A stretch of DNA of 64,000 nucleotides, taken from Actinomadura sp. J1-007. GTDB lineage: Bacteria; Actinomycetota; Actinomycetes; Streptosporangiales; Streptosporangiaceae. The stretch lies in the NCBI RefSeq assembly GCF_009793335.1, contig NZ_WING01000002.1:1426001-1490000 (forward strand), in the 5' to 3' direction. The translations under genes and the position numbers were made by a program. The notes beneath the pieces are model-generated. The model was not told the DNA's origin and made no database searches. It saw only the letters and a list, made by a program, of their open reading frames with translations. Numbering within the stretch: position 1 is the stretch's first letter; each line of letters opens with the position of its first letter. Shown in pieces: positions 24,976-35,152 of this stretch.

Positions 24976-25721
24976 GTGAGTGCTGAGGTCGACAGGACGC
25001 CGGACGGCGCGCCGGCCGAGGTGTCCGGCCGGGTCTGGACGGTGCCCAACCTGCTCAGCTTCGCCCGGCTGGCCGGGGTCCCGCTGTTCCTGTGGCTGGT
25101 CCTCGCCGGGCACGACTGGTGGGCGCTCGGCGTGCTGGTGTTCGCCGGCCTGTCCGACTGGCTCGACGGCAAGCTCGCGCGGGCCCTCGACCAGACCAGC
25201 AAGCTCGGCACGGTCCTCGACCCGGCGGCCGACCGCCTCTACATCCTCGCGACCCTCGTCGGCCTGACCGTCCGCGACGTGGTCCCGCTGTGGCTGGTGG
25301 TCCTGCTCGTCGCCCGGGAGGCCGCGATCACCCCCATCGTGCCGGTGATGCGGCGGATGGGGTACGCAGGGACGCTGCCGGTGCACTTCATCGGCAAGGC
25401 GGGCACGATGTGCCTGCTCTACGCGTTCCCGCTGCTGCTCGTCGGCGACCACGACGGGTGGTTCCCCGACGCGGCCAAGGTCGCCGGGTGGTCGTTCGCC
25501 ATCTGGGGGACGGCCCTGTACTGGTGGGCGGCGCTCCTGTACTGGGAGCAGACGCGGCGGCTGGTGCTCGCCGACCGCGCCGCGGCGCGCTCCGGCGAGC
25601 GCGCCGGGCACGAGGAGCCGCCCGACCCCGACCCCGACCCCGGACCGGGCCCCGCCCGGACCCTGGGCCCGGACCCGGCCGCGAGGCCGGGGATCAGAAG
25701 GGAGCGGAAACCCCCCGATGA
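24976..25721 (+). CDS. CDP-alcohol phosphatidyltransferase (apparent frameshift near C-terminus)
   Basis: An integral membrane enzyme of phospholipid synthesis that moves a phosphatidyl group from CDP-diacylglycerol to an alcohol. The signature D-G-x2-A-R-x8-G-x3-D-x3-D is visible as DWLDGKLARALDQTSKLG and TVLDPAADRLY; NLLSFARL precedes it and five to six hydrophobic segments follow. The Pro/Asp-rich tail runs out of frame; one missing base near 25650 would bring the stop to 25721, overlapping the ATG of the next gene (ATGA), giving 248 residues. Close to PgsA-type enzymes, as in the conserved Mycobacterium/Streptomyces neighbourhood. Confidence 0.8.
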
Positions 25722-28215
25722 AGGCCGTCGTGATGGCGGGAGGCGAGGGGACGCGGCTGCGTCCGATGACCGCCAACCAGCCGAAGCCCCTGCTCCCGCT
25801 CGTCAACCGGCCGATCATGGAACACGTGCTGCGCCTGCTCAAGCGGCACGGGTTCAGCGAGACCGTCGTCACCGTGCAGTTCCTCGCGGCGCTGATCCGC
25901 AACTACTTCGGCGACGGCGAGGAGCTCGGCATGTCGCTGAGCTACGCGACCGAGGAGATCCCCCTCGGCACCGCGGGCAGCGTCAAGAACGCCGAGGAGG
26001 CGCTGCGCGACGACCGGTTCCTGGTGATCTCGGGCGACGCCCTCACCGACATCGACCTGACCGACATGGTCCGCTTCCACGAGCGCAACGGCGCGCTCGT
26101 CACGATCGGCCTGAAGCGCGTCCCGAACCCCCTGGAGTTCGGGATCATCATCATCGACGACGAGGGGCGCGTCCAGCGGTTCCTGGAGAAGCCGACGTGG
26201 GGGCAGGTGTTCTCCGACACCGTCAACACCGGCATCTACGTCATGGAGCCCGAGGTCCTCGAACGGGTCGCGCCCGGCGAGTCGGTCGACTGGTCCGGCG
26301 ACGTGTTCCCCAGGCTGCTCGCCGAGGGCGCCCCGCTGTACGGGTACGTCGCCGACTGCTACTGGGAGGACGTCGGCACCCACGAGAGCTACCTCAAGGC
26401 GCAGGCCGACATGCTGTCGGGCCTGGTGGACGTCGGGATCGACGCGTTCGAGGTGTCGCCGGGCGTGTGGGTCGCCGAGGGCGCCGAGGTCGACTCCGAG
26501 GCCGTCCTGAAGGGCCCGCTCTACATCGGCGACTACGCCAAGGTCGAGGCGGGCGTCGAGCTGCGCGAGTTCACCGTCCTCGGCAGCAACGTGGTGGTGA
26601 AGGAGGGCGCGTTCCTGCACCGCGCGGTCGTGCACGACAACGTCTTCGTCGCGCCGTCCACCAACCTGCGCGGCTGCGTGATCGGCAAGAACACCGACAT
26701 CATGGCGGGCGCCCGCGTCGAGGAGGGCGCGGTCGTCGGCGACGAGTGCGTGATCGAGGCCGAGGCGTACGTCTCCAGCGGGGTCAAGGTCTACCCGTTC
26801 AAGACCATCGAGGCCGGCGCCGTCGTCAACACCAGCGTGATCTGGGAGTCGCGGGGCAGCGCACCCTGTTCGGGCCGCGCGGGGTGTCCGGCCTGATCAA
26901 CGTCGAGATCACGCCGGAGCTCGCGGTCCGGCTCGCCAGCGCCTACGCCACCACGCTGCGCAAGGGCACCACGGTCGTGACCGGCCGCGACGTGTCGCGC
27001 GGCGCCCGCACCCTCAAGCGCGCGGTGATCAGCGCGCTGACCGCCAGCGCGATCAACGTGCAGGACCTGGAGGCGTGCCCGCTGCCGGTGGCGCGGTTCG
27101 AGACGTCCCGCGAGGACTGCGCGGGCGGCATCTACATCCGCACGACGCTCGGCGACCCGCAGGGCGTCGACGTGATGTTCCTGGACGCCTCGGGCGCCGA
27201 CCTGTCGCTCGCCGCGCAGCGCAAGCTGGAGCGGGTGTACGGGCGGCAGGAGTACCGGCGGGCGTTCCCCGGCGAGATCGCCGAGCTGAACTACCCGCCC
27301 CGGATCGTCGAGACCTACACCCGCGACCTGCTGCGCCGCGTCGACATCGGCGGCGTCCGCGAGGCCGGGCTCAAGATCGTCCTGGACAGCGCGGGCGGCA
27401 CCGCCTCGCTGGTGCTGCCGATGCTGCTCGGCCAGGTCGGCGTCGAGGTCCTCACCCGCAACAACGGCCTCGACGAGGCCAACCCGACCGAGACGCTGGC
27501 CGAGCGGATGCGCGACCTCCAGCGCCTCGGCGAGCTGGTGTCGTCCTCGCGCGCCGCGTTCGGCGTGCGGTTCGACCCGGTCGGCGACCGGATCTCCCTG
27601 GTGGACGAGAACGGCGAGCTGATCGGCGACGACCGGGCGCTGCTGGTGATGCTCGACCTCGTCGCCGCCGAACGGCGCGGCGGCCGGGTCGCCCTGCCCG
27701 TCACCACGACCCGGGTCGCCGAGCAGGTGTGCCGCTTCCACGGCGTGCGGGTCGAGTGGACCTCCACCTCGCAGGACGTGCTCACCAAGGCCGTCGCCCG
27801 CCCCGACGTGATCTTCGCGGGGGACGGCCGGGGCGGCTTCCTGATGCCGGAGTTCAGCACGACGGTCGACGGGATCGCCGCGTTCGTCCGGCTGGTCGGG
27901 CTCGTCGCGCGGACACGGCTGACGCTGTCGCAGATCGACCGGCGCATCCCCGAGGCGCACCTGCTGCGCCGCTCGGTGCCGACGCCGTGGGCGGCCAAGG
28001 GCAGCGTCATGCGGCACGTGGTGGAGGCGGCGGGCGACCGGACGATCGACACCACCGACGGCGTCCGCGTCGTCGAGGACGACGGCCGCTGGGTGCTCGT
28101 GCTCCCCGACCCGGCCGAGGCGGTCACGCACCTGTGGGCCGAGGGCCCCGACGCCGACGGCGCCCAGACCCTGCTGGAGGAGTGGGCGTCGGTCGTGGAG
28201 CGGGTCGACTCCTGA
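25718..28215 (+). CDS. Mannose-1-phosphate guanylyltransferase with phosphomannomutase-like domain (apparent frameshift)
   Basis: A large actinomycete NDP-sugar enzyme of about 832 residues. Residues 1-235: nucleotidyltransferase (MAGGEGTRLRPMTANQPKPL, then SGDALTDIDLTDMV). Residues 240-380: left-handed beta-helix hexapeptide repeats. The remainder resembles a phosphohexomutase, from INVEITPELAVRLASAYAT to the C-terminus, but the usual phosphoserine TASHNP loop is not evident (SREDCAGGIYIRT lies there). The domains join near 26855, where a G appears missing (ESRG/QRTLFG). It makes GDP-mannose or a related precursor for glycolipids and cell-wall glycans. Confidence 0.85.
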
Positions 28216-28239
28216 CCGCCGCGCCGGGCGGGGGACGGG

Positions 28240-29672
28240 TCAGCAGCGTTCGCGGGGGTGCAGGGCCTGCTCCCGCGGGGTCCGGTCCCGGTAGGTGTCG
28301 GCGAGTAAGGCGATCAGGCGGTCCACGTCGGCCTCGTTCGACACCAGCCCGAACGAGGCGCGGACGGCGCCGCCGCTCGGCAGGCCGAGCACGCCCAGGT
28401 AGGCGTCGAGGTCGCGCATCGGGCGGCGCAGCGCGCGGGAGCGCAGCGTGCGGCGCTCGATGCGGAACGCGCCCTCCCCGGCGCCCGGGTTGCAGAAGCA
28501 GCCCGTGCGGATCGAGATCCCGGCGGCGGACGTGTCGCGGGCGACGACGCGTTCGTCCACCACCTCGCCCCGGGGGTCCAGGACGTTGAACGCGATCGTG
28601 CCGCCCCGCCCCTCGGCGGTGGACGGGCCGTAGACGCGGATCATCGGCGTCCCGTCGCCGTGGCGCAGCGAGCGCAGGCGCTCCAGGGTCCAGGCGGTGA
28701 GGCGGGACACGCGGCGGTGGATCAGGTCGAGGCCGATGCCGTCCACCCACTCCACGCCGAACGTCACGTCCGGGATCGCCAGGAAGTTGAGCGTGCCGTC
28801 CTCGAACGCGGTCTCGTCCGAGGCGAGGACGTGCCAGCCGCCGAGCGCGCTGACGGCCTGGATCGTTCCGCCCGCGAACCAGGGCCGCCGCAGCCGCCGC
28901 AGCGCGGAGCGGCGCGCGAGCAGGCAGCCGACGCCCGTCGGGTAGCCGAAGACCTTGTACCAGCTCACCGGGACGAAGTCGGGCCGCACGGCGGACAGGT
29001 CGAGGCGGTTGGCGGGCGCGAACGCGGCGGCGTCCAGCAGCACGTCGTACCCGCGCTCGTGCGCGAGGCCGATCCAGCCCAGCGGATGCTGGACGCCGGT
29101 GAAGTTGCTCTGCGCCGGGTAGGCCAGCAGGCCGCGGCCCCGCGACAGCGCGGCGCGCATGTCGTCGTCGCCGACGCGCAGCTCCGGCGGGCGGACGGGC
29201 AGGTACGCGACGCGCGCCCCGCGCGCCCGCGCGTACTCGCGGATCCCGTTCACCGAGTTGTGGTTGTCGGCCGTGAGGACCAGCCGCGAGCCGCGCCGGA
29301 ACGGGTACGCCTCGCCGACGAGCCTGCACGCCCCCGTGGCGTTCGGGGTGAACACGACGGCGTACTCGTCGGGCGAGGCGTTGAAGTGGGCGAGGACCGC
29401 GGCGCGGGCCCGTTCGACCAGGGCCGTGGACGCCGAGGACGTCGGGTTCTCCGAGTGGGGGTTGCCGAAGCACCGGCCCCGAGCCGCTCGCGGTGCGCGC
29501 GGAGCTGCGCGTCGGCGGGCAGGCCGGACCCGGTGTAGTCGAGGTAGGCGTGCCCGCGCTCGTCGAGGTAGGCGTACTCGGCGGCGCGCAGCTCGTCCAG
29601 CCGCCGGGTCGCCGCGTACGCGGGGTCCCCGGCGGGCGTCGCCCCGAGGGAGAAATCGGATGAAGTACTCAT
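28240..29672 (-). CDS. Class V aminotransferase/cysteine desulfurase-like protein (apparent frameshift)
   Basis: A PLP enzyme of about 477 residues. The PLP lysine is in FVPVSWYKVFGYPTGVG, and upstream are LTADNHNSVNGIREYA and LLDAAAFAPANRLDLS. A Cys-containing loop RTGCFCNPGAGEGAF resembles the molybdenum-cofactor sulfurase N-domain group. The N-terminus (from ATG 29672, YLDERGHAYLDYTGSG) is in another frame; one missing base near 29478 joins them at RCFGNPHSENPTS. Sulfur transfer is the likely chemistry but an aminotransferase or lyase role is possible. It follows the ABC transporter gene on the same strand. Confidence 0.8.
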
Positions 29673-29798
29673 GGTGCACCCCCGAGCGTGGAACGCGGCC
29701 GTCACTCTCAGGGTGATTAGGAATCCCCGAAAACGGCGAACAAGGCACCATGTGGCCTATATCGGCCTTTCAGGTTGCCGCGGGGAGGAAGTTCCGGG

Positions 29799-31481
29799 TC
29801 ACGTGCGGCGCGCCACCACGAGCACCGTTCCGGCCAGGAACAGCGCCGTGAACCCGCCGAGCAGCGCCCAGTCGGCCGCGACCGGCCGGGAGAACGTCCC
29901 GCCGTACGACGCGAGCAGCGGCGGCCCGAGCGGCGACGCGCCCGACGCCCAGAGCCGCTCGACGCCGAGGCTGCGGCCGAGCGCCTCGAACGCCCAGCGG
30001 TTCGACATCGCCGCGCTCAGCCACCGGCCGGGCGCAGCCATCAGCGGCACGGGCAGGATCGCGCCCACGAACAGCACCTGCGGGAAGCACAGCATCGGCA
30101 GCGCCATCGTCGCCTGCGACGGGTCGGTCACGGCGGCCGACACCAGCAGCCCGAGCGCGAGCGCCGCCGCCGAGCACAGCAGCAGCGTCCCGAACACCGG
30201 GCCGTACGTGCCCCACCCCGCCCCGGGCAGGCGGTCCAGCGCGCGCAGCACGGCGAGCATGAGGGCGTCCACGGCGGCGAGCAGCGGAACGAGCACGGCC
30301 GCCTTCGCGAGCACGTACGGTCCCGCGCGCAGGCCCGCGAGCCGTTCGCGCCGCAGCACCGGCAGCTCGGTGCAGATCTGGAGCAGCCCGTAGGTCAGCC
30401 CGAAGAAGAACCCGCCGAACGCGATCCAGAACAGGATCATCACGGTGGCGGACGGGCTCGGCGACGCGGGGGAGAACGCGCCCGGCCGGAACAGCACGGC
30501 GAACATCGCGAGCACCATCAGCGGCGAGCCCGCCAGGATCGCCAGCGTCAGCCTGTCGCGCGTCAGCAGGTCCAGGTCGCGGCGGGCGAGCAGCGCCCAC
30601 TCCCGCACCGCGCCGATCCGCCGCGCGCCCCCGGCCCGCGCGCCCGCGCGCGGCGCGTCCCCGGTTGGCGCGTTCCCGTCCGGCGCGTCGGGCGCCGACT
30701 CGGCGAAGCGCCGCTCCCAGTCGGCCTCCGCCGCCGGGCCGTCCCCGTCCCCGCCCCCGGTCCCGTTCCCGTCGGCGGGCGTCGTCTCGGCGAGGCGGAG
30801 GTAGATGTCCTCGACGGTCCGCGCGCCGAAGCGTTCCAGCGCGGCGTCCGGCGTCCCGTGGAACGCCAGGCCGCCGTCCTCGGACAGCACCGCGACGCGG
30901 TCGCAGCCGTGCACGTCCGGCGGGTGGTGCGTGGTCATCACGATCGTCGTGCCCGCCCGCGCGAGGCCGCGCAGCAGCCGCATCAGGTCCGCCGCCGTCA
31001 CCGGGTCGAGCCCGGAGGTCGGCTCGTCCAGGAAGAACACGCCCGGCCGCGTGAGCAGCTCCACCGCGATGCTGGCCCGCTTGCGCTCGCCGCCGCTCAG
31101 CGACCCCACCCGCTGCCCCGCCCGTCCGGTGAGCGCGAGCGCGTCCAGCGCGGCGTCCACCGCCCGGTCGATCCGCTCCGCGGGCGTCCCGGCGGGCAGG
31201 CGCAGCCCGGCGGCGTAGCGGAGCGTCCGGCGCAGCGGCAGCCCCATGTGGACGATGTCGTCCTGCGGCACGTAACCGGGCGGCCCGCACGGCGTCGTGT
31301 AGCGGACCTCGCCCTCGGCCGGAGGCCGCACCCCCGCGAGCGCCTCCAGCAGCGTGGTCTTCCCCGACCCGCTCCCGCCGATGATCGCCACGAGCTGGCC
31401 CGCCCCGACGCTGAACGACACGTCCCGCAGCGTGCGCCGCCCGCCGCCCGTCCGCTGCCCGACCCCGATGACCTCGATCAC
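29799..31481 (-). CDS. ABC-2 type half-transporter (ATPase plus permease)
   Basis: An ABCG-like fused half-transporter of 560 residues. The N-terminal ATPase has Walker A GGSGSGKTT, signature LSGGERKRASIAVELL and Walker B VFFLDEPTSGLDP; a Gly/Asp-rich linker (about 245-285) leads to an ABC-2 membrane domain with about six hydrophobic segments. This order (NBD then TMD) is that of eukaryotic ABCG and some bacterial exporters. It should dimerise and export a lipid-like or natural-product substrate; the substrate is not indicated by its neighbours. Confidence 0.88.
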   Translation of the reverse strand: MIEVIGVGQRTGGGRRTLRDVSFSVGAGQLVAIIGGSGSGKTTLLEALAGVRPPAEGEVRYTTPCGPPGYVPQDDIVHMGLPLRRTLRYAAGLRLPAGTPAERIDRAVDAALDALALTGRAGQRVGSLSGGERKRASIAVELLTRPGVFFLDEPTSGLDPVTAADLMRLLRGLARAGTTIVMTTHHPPDVHGCDRVAVLSEDGGLAFHGTPDAALERFGARTVEDIYLRLAETTPADGNGTGGGDGDGPAAEADWERRFAESAPDAPDGNAPTGDAPRAGARAGGARRIGAVREWALLARRDLDLLTRDRLTLAILAGSPLMVLAMFAVLFRPGAFSPASPSPSATVMILFWIAFGGFFFGLTYGLLQICTELPVLRRERLAGLRAGPYVLAKAAVLVPLLAAVDALMLAVLRALDRLPGAGWGTYGPVFGTLLLCSAAALALGLLVSAAVTDPSQATMALPMLCFPQVLFVGAILPVPLMAAPGRWLSAAMSNRWAFEALGRSLGVERLWASGASPLGPPLLASYGGTFSRPVAADWALLGGFTALFLAGTVLVVARRT

Positions 31482-31541
31482 CCCTTGAACGATGAACGAC
31501 CGGCCACGCGGCGTAAAGACGGGCCCGTGAAGACGGGCGGC

Positions 31542-32876
31542 TCAGTCGGGCGCGGAGTCGTCCGGCGTGCCGCGCGCGATCTCGGCCAGCACGCCGAGGG
31601 CGCGGCCGAGCGCCTCCGGCGGCGGCGAGGCCAGCCCGATCCGCACCGCACGCGGAGAGGAACCGGAGCCGACGGCGAACGCGGCGCCCGGCGTGACCGC
31701 GATGCCGCGCCGTCCCGCCGCCGCGACGAACGTCTCGGCCCGCCACGGCGCGGGCAGGTCCCACCAGCAGAAGTACGCGTGCGGATCGGTGCGCACGCCC
31801 GCCTCCGGCAGCAGCTCGGCGGCGATCCGCTGCCGCGCCGCCGCGTCGTCCCGCTTCGCGCCGACGATCGCGTCCACCGTCCCGTCCGCGATCCATCCCG
31901 TCGCGGCGTCGAGCGCGAACCCGGCGGGCGCCCACCCGCCCGAGCGCAGCGCCGCCGCGACCCGTACCGCGAGCGGCGGGGGAGCGGCGGCGAACCCGAC
32001 GGTCAGCCCCGGCGCGAGCCGCTTGGAGAGGCTGTCGACGAGGATCGTGCGGTCCGGCGCGAACGCGGCGAGGGGCGGCGGCGCGTCCGGGTTCAGGAAC
32101 GCCCACACGCGGTCCTCGATCGCGTCCAGGCCGAGCCGGTCGAGCATGGCGGCGAGCTCCGCGCGCCGTTCCGCGGACATCGTCGTCCCGTACGGGTTGT
32201 GCAGCGTCGGCTGGAGGTACGCCCCGCGCAGCGGGCCGTGCCGCCGCGCCGCCTCGGCGAGCGCGCCGGGCACCATGCCGTCCGCGTCCACCTCGACCGG
32301 GACGAGCGTGACGCCGAGCCGTGCCGCGATGGCCTTGACCACCGGGTACGTGAGCGCCTCGGCCGCGAGCCGTTCGCCGGGACGGGCGAGCGCCGCGACC
32401 GCCCCGGCGATGGCCTGCCTGCCGTTCCCCGCGAACAGCACCCGGCCGGGATCGGCGACCGCGAGCAGCCCCGCGACCGCCTCCCGCGCGGCGGGCGTCC
32501 CGGCGACCCCGAGCGGGGCGAGGGCCGCGCCGAGCACGTCCGGGCGGAGCATCCGGCCGAGCCCGCCCGCGAGCAGGGCCGCCTGCCCGGCCACGATCGG
32601 GTAGTTGAGCTCCAGGTCGGTCCGGGCGCCCGCCGACGGCTCGGTGAGCGCGGACGAGGGCCGCGGGCCGGCCGCCCGCACGAACGTCCCGCGCCCGACC
32701 TCGCCGACCGCCAGCCCGCGCCGGACGAGCTCGCCGTAGACGCGGCTCGCGGTCGAGGCCGCGATGCCCCGCTCGCGGGCGAACGCGCGCTGCGGTGGCA
32801 GCCGGTCGCCCGGACGCAGTGCGCCGGACGCGATGTCGTCCGCGACCTCGTCCGCGATCCGCCGGTAGTCCTCCAC
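31542..32876 (-). CDS. MocR-type GntR regulator with aminotransferase domain
   Basis: A 444-residue PLP-dependent transcription regulator. The N-terminal winged helix (about 1-70: LPPQRAFARERGIAASTASR) is joined to a fold type I aminotransferase domain with ILVDSLSKRLAPGLTVGF, where the Lys binds PLP. MocR proteins usually control a nearby divergent gene, here a LysE exporter 124 bp away. Start: GTG at 32876 preceded by GGGGAGG. The intergenic region holds direct repeats and an inverted repeat suited to such a regulator. Confidence 0.9.
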   Translation of the reverse strand: MEDYRRIADEVADDIASGALRPGDRLPPQRAFARERGIAASTASRVYGELVRRGLAVGEVGRGTFVRAAGPRPSSALTEPSAGARTDLELNYPIVAGQAALLAGGLGRMLRPDVLGAALAPLGVAGTPAAREAVAGLLAVADPGRVLFAGNGRQAIAGAVAALARPGERLAAEALTYPVVKAIAARLGVTLVPVEVDADGMVPGALAEAARRHGPLRGAYLQPTLHNPYGTTMSAERRAELAAMLDRLGLDAIEDRVWAFLNPDAPPPLAAFAPDRTILVDSLSKRLAPGLTVGFAAAPPPLAVRVAAALRSGGWAPAGFALDAATGWIADGTVDAIVGAKRDDAAARQRIAAELLPEAGVRTDPHAYFCWWDLPAPWRAETFVAAAGRRGIAVTPGAAFAVGSGSSPRAVRIGLASPPPEALGRALGVLAEIARGTPDDSAPD

Positions 32877-32899
32877 CGCCGCCTCCCCGCCCGCGCAGT

Positions 32900-32969
32900 T
32901 CTGGTACGCCTCTGGTACGTCTTCGAGGCAATTGCCCCGAATTGTACCGAGTGCAATAACTACATTGCA
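32900..32969. promoter_or_regulatory. Putative MocR operator region (direct and inverted repeats)
   Basis: Between the divergent mocR and lysE genes are two direct repeats TCTGGTACG (32900-32908 and 32911-32919), 11 bp apart, as MocR/PdxR operators often show. An inverted repeat TGCAAT-AACTAC-ATTGCA (32952-32969) lies nearer lysE, in an AT-rich stretch likely to hold the promoter. Confidence 0.55.
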
Positions 32970-33000
32970 CGCGAACAGGGCGGAGCTTTAGCATCGGAGC

Positions 33001-33645
33001 ATGATCTCCCTCTCCGCCGCGGCCGGGATCGCCGCCGTGGCCCTCGCCATGGTGCTGATCCCGGGGCCCAACATGATCTACCTCGTCTCCCGGTCGATCA
33101 CGCAGGGCCGCCGCGCCGGCCTGATCTCGCTCGCCGGCGTCGCGGCCGGGTTCTTCCTCTACGTCGCCGCCGCCACCGCCGGGCTGACCGCCGTGTTCGC
33201 GCTCGTCCCCCCGCTCTACGCCGCCATCAAGATCACCGGTGCCGCGTACCTGCTCTGGCTGGCCTGGCAGGCGGTGCGGCCCGGCGGGACCGCGGTGTTC
33301 GCCCCGAAGGAGCTGCCGCACGACCCGCCGCGCCGCCTGTTCACCATGGGCCTGGTCACCAACCTGCTCAACCCCAAGATCGCGATCGTGTACGTGTCGC
33401 TGCTGCCGCAGTTCGTCGAGCCCGAACGCGGCCACGTCGCCCTCCAGAGCCTGCTGCTCGGCCTCGTCCAGGTCAGCGTCGCGATCACCGTGAACGGCCT
33501 GATCGCCGTCGTCGCCGGCACCATCGCCGCGTTCCTGGCCCGCCGCCCGCTCTGGCAGCGCGTCCAGCGCTACGTGATGGGCTCGGCGCTGGCCGCCATC
33601 GCCGTCCACCTCGGCCTGGACCGCTCCCGCGCCGCCACCGCCTGA
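33001..33645 (+). CDS. LysE/RhtB-family amino-acid exporter
   Basis: A 214-residue inner-membrane protein with six hydrophobic segments. The family motif after helix 1 is IPGPNMIYLVSRSITQGRRAG, shown here in part as LIPGPNMIYLVSRS; GLVTNLLNPKIAI is the second conserved motif. These translocators expel amino acids or small amines when they accumulate. The divergent MocR regulator is the probable controller. The ATG at 33001 follows CGGAG. Confidence 0.9.
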   Translation: MISLSAAAGIAAVALAMVLIPGPNMIYLVSRSITQGRRAGLISLAGVAAGFFLYVAAATAGLTAVFALVPPLYAAIKITGAAYLLWLAWQAVRPGGTAVFAPKELPHDPPRRLFTMGLVTNLLNPKIAIVYVSLLPQFVEPERGHVALQSLLLGLVQVSVAITVNGLIAVVAGTIAAFLARRPLWQRVQRYVMGSALAAIAVHLGLDRSRAATA

Positions 33646-33792
33646 GCCCCGCCGCGCCCCCGGCCCCCCGCCGGCCGTCCCCCGGCCGCCCCCGAACGCC
33701 CTCCGGCCGCCACGCCCCGCGTCCGCGCTGACCTGCGCCCGCCCGCGCCCGGCGGCGTGCCGCGATTTGGCGGGCCTTGCCATGATGGGGCG

Positions 33793-34776
33793 GTGATCGA
33801 ACGGGACCGCGAGGCGGAGGAGGCAGGCGGCGGGCGAAGCTGGCGGCGGCCCGACGCCTCCATGTCGCTCCTGTCGGACCTGTTCGCGGGCAGGCTCCTG
33901 GACCCCGGCTACGCCGAGGCCGCCGCCCGCCGCGCCGCCGCGGGCGACTCCGCGCCCCGCCGGAGCAGGTTCGGGGGCGGCGGCGTGCTGCTCGTCCTCG
34001 TCCTCGTCGGCGTCCTGGTCTTCGTCGCGGGCGCCGAGGTGCGCCGCAGCGAGCCCGTCGCCGCCGCGCAGCGCTCCCGCCTCGTCGACGAGATCCACGC
34101 CCGCACCGGCGAGACCGACGACCTCCAGCGTCGCCTGGACCGGCTGCGCGCCGAGACCGAGCGCGAGCGCGCCGCCGCGCTCGCCCGCAGCGCCGACGGC
34201 CGGCACGCCCGCGAGAGCCTCGCCGAGGCGAGCGCCGCCGCGGCCGCCGCCCCCGTCTCGGGCGCCGGCTTCGTCGTCACCCTCGACGACGCCTCCGGCG
34301 CCGACGGGGACGACCGGCACGACCAGGACCCCGCCGACGGCCGGATCTATGATCAGGACCTCCAGATCCTGGTGAACGGGCTCTGGGCGGCCGGCGCGAC
34401 GGCGATCGCCGTCAACGGCCAGCGGCTCACCGCCACCACGGCGATCCGTACCGCCGGAGAGGCGATCCTGGTCGACTACCGGCCGCTCGGCGGCCCGTAC
34501 GAGGTCACCGCCGCCGGCGACCCGGACCGCGTCCGCGACGCCTACCGCGACTCGGCGGCCGACCGGCGGCTGCGGCTGCTCAAGGAGCGCTACCGCATCC
34601 GCTACGACACCCGCCGCGACGACCGGGTCAGCCTGCCCGCCGCCGCGGCGCTGCAACTGCGCTACGCCCATCCCCAGGGAGAGGAGCCGGGCGCGACGGG
34701 CGGCGGCCACCGCGACGGCGGGCAGGGCGGGCAGGGCGCGGGCTCCAGGGGGAACGGCCGAGGGGGACACGAGTGA
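33793..34776 (+). CDS. DUF881 family membrane-anchored protein (first copy)
   Basis: A 327-residue protein with one transmembrane segment (about 63-82, VLLVLVLVGVLVFVAG), a short coiled coil (DDLQRRLDRLRAETERERA) and an extracytoplasmic DUF881 domain (GAGFVVTLDDA; QDLQILVNGLWAAGATAIAVNGQRL). DUF881 pairs flanking a small basic protein are conserved near division or envelope genes in Gram-positive bacteria; precise function unproven. GTG 33793 starts it. The Gly-rich tail varies between species. Confidence 0.87.
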   Translation: MIERDREAEEAGGGRSWRRPDASMSLLSDLFAGRLLDPGYAEAAARRAAAGDSAPRRSRFGGGGVLLVLVLVGVLVFVAGAEVRRSEPVAAAQRSRLVDEIHARTGETDDLQRRLDRLRAETERERAAALARSADGRHARESLAEASAAAAAAPVSGAGFVVTLDDASGADGDDRHDQDPADGRIYDQDLQILVNGLWAAGATAIAVNGQRLTATTAIRTAGEAILVDYRPLGGPYEVTAAGDPDRVRDAYRDSAADRRLRLLKERYRIRYDTRRDDRVSLPAAAALQLRYAHPQGEEPGATGGGHRDGGQGGQGAGSRGNGRGGHE

Positions 34777-34819
34777 CGGACGGGGGACGAGGATTGACCG
34801 GGGAGAAGGAGGGCCGGGC

Positions 34820-35152
34820 GTGATCGCGCTGATCGGCCTCGTGATCGGGGTGACGCTGGGGTTCGTGCTGGAGCCGACCGTGCCGCTGTGGCTCCAGCCG
34901 TACCTGCCGATCGCGATCGTGGCCGCGCTGGACGCCATGTTCGGCGGCGTCCGCGCCAGGCTGGAGGGCGTCTTCGACGAGAAGGTCTTCGTCGTCTCGT
35001 TCGTCAGCAACACCATCATCGCCGCGCTCATCGTGTTCCTCGGCGACCAGCTCGGCGTCGGCTCCCAGCTCTCCACCGGCGTCGTGGTCGTCCTCGGCAT
35101 CCGGATCTTCTCGAACGCGGCCGCGATCAGACGGAAGCTGTTCGGCGCGTGA
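34820..35152 (+). CDS. sbp: Small basic protein Sbp (DUF1290)
   Basis: A 110-residue membrane protein with three hydrophobic segments; VIGVTLGFVLEPTVPLWLQPY and IAALDAMFGGVRARLEG are the DUF1290 signatures. It is always found between DUF881 genes in this block (compare Rv1824 between Rv1823 and Rv1825). Start is GTG at 34820 with GGAG upstream. Its stop overlaps the next gene by GTGA, so coupling is tight. Role in the envelope is unproven. Confidence 0.92.
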   Translation: MIALIGLVIGVTLGFVLEPTVPLWLQPYLPIAIVAALDAMFGGVRARLEGVFDEKVFVVSFVSNTIIAALIVFLGDQLGVGSQLSTGVVVVLGIRIFSNAAAIRRKLFGA

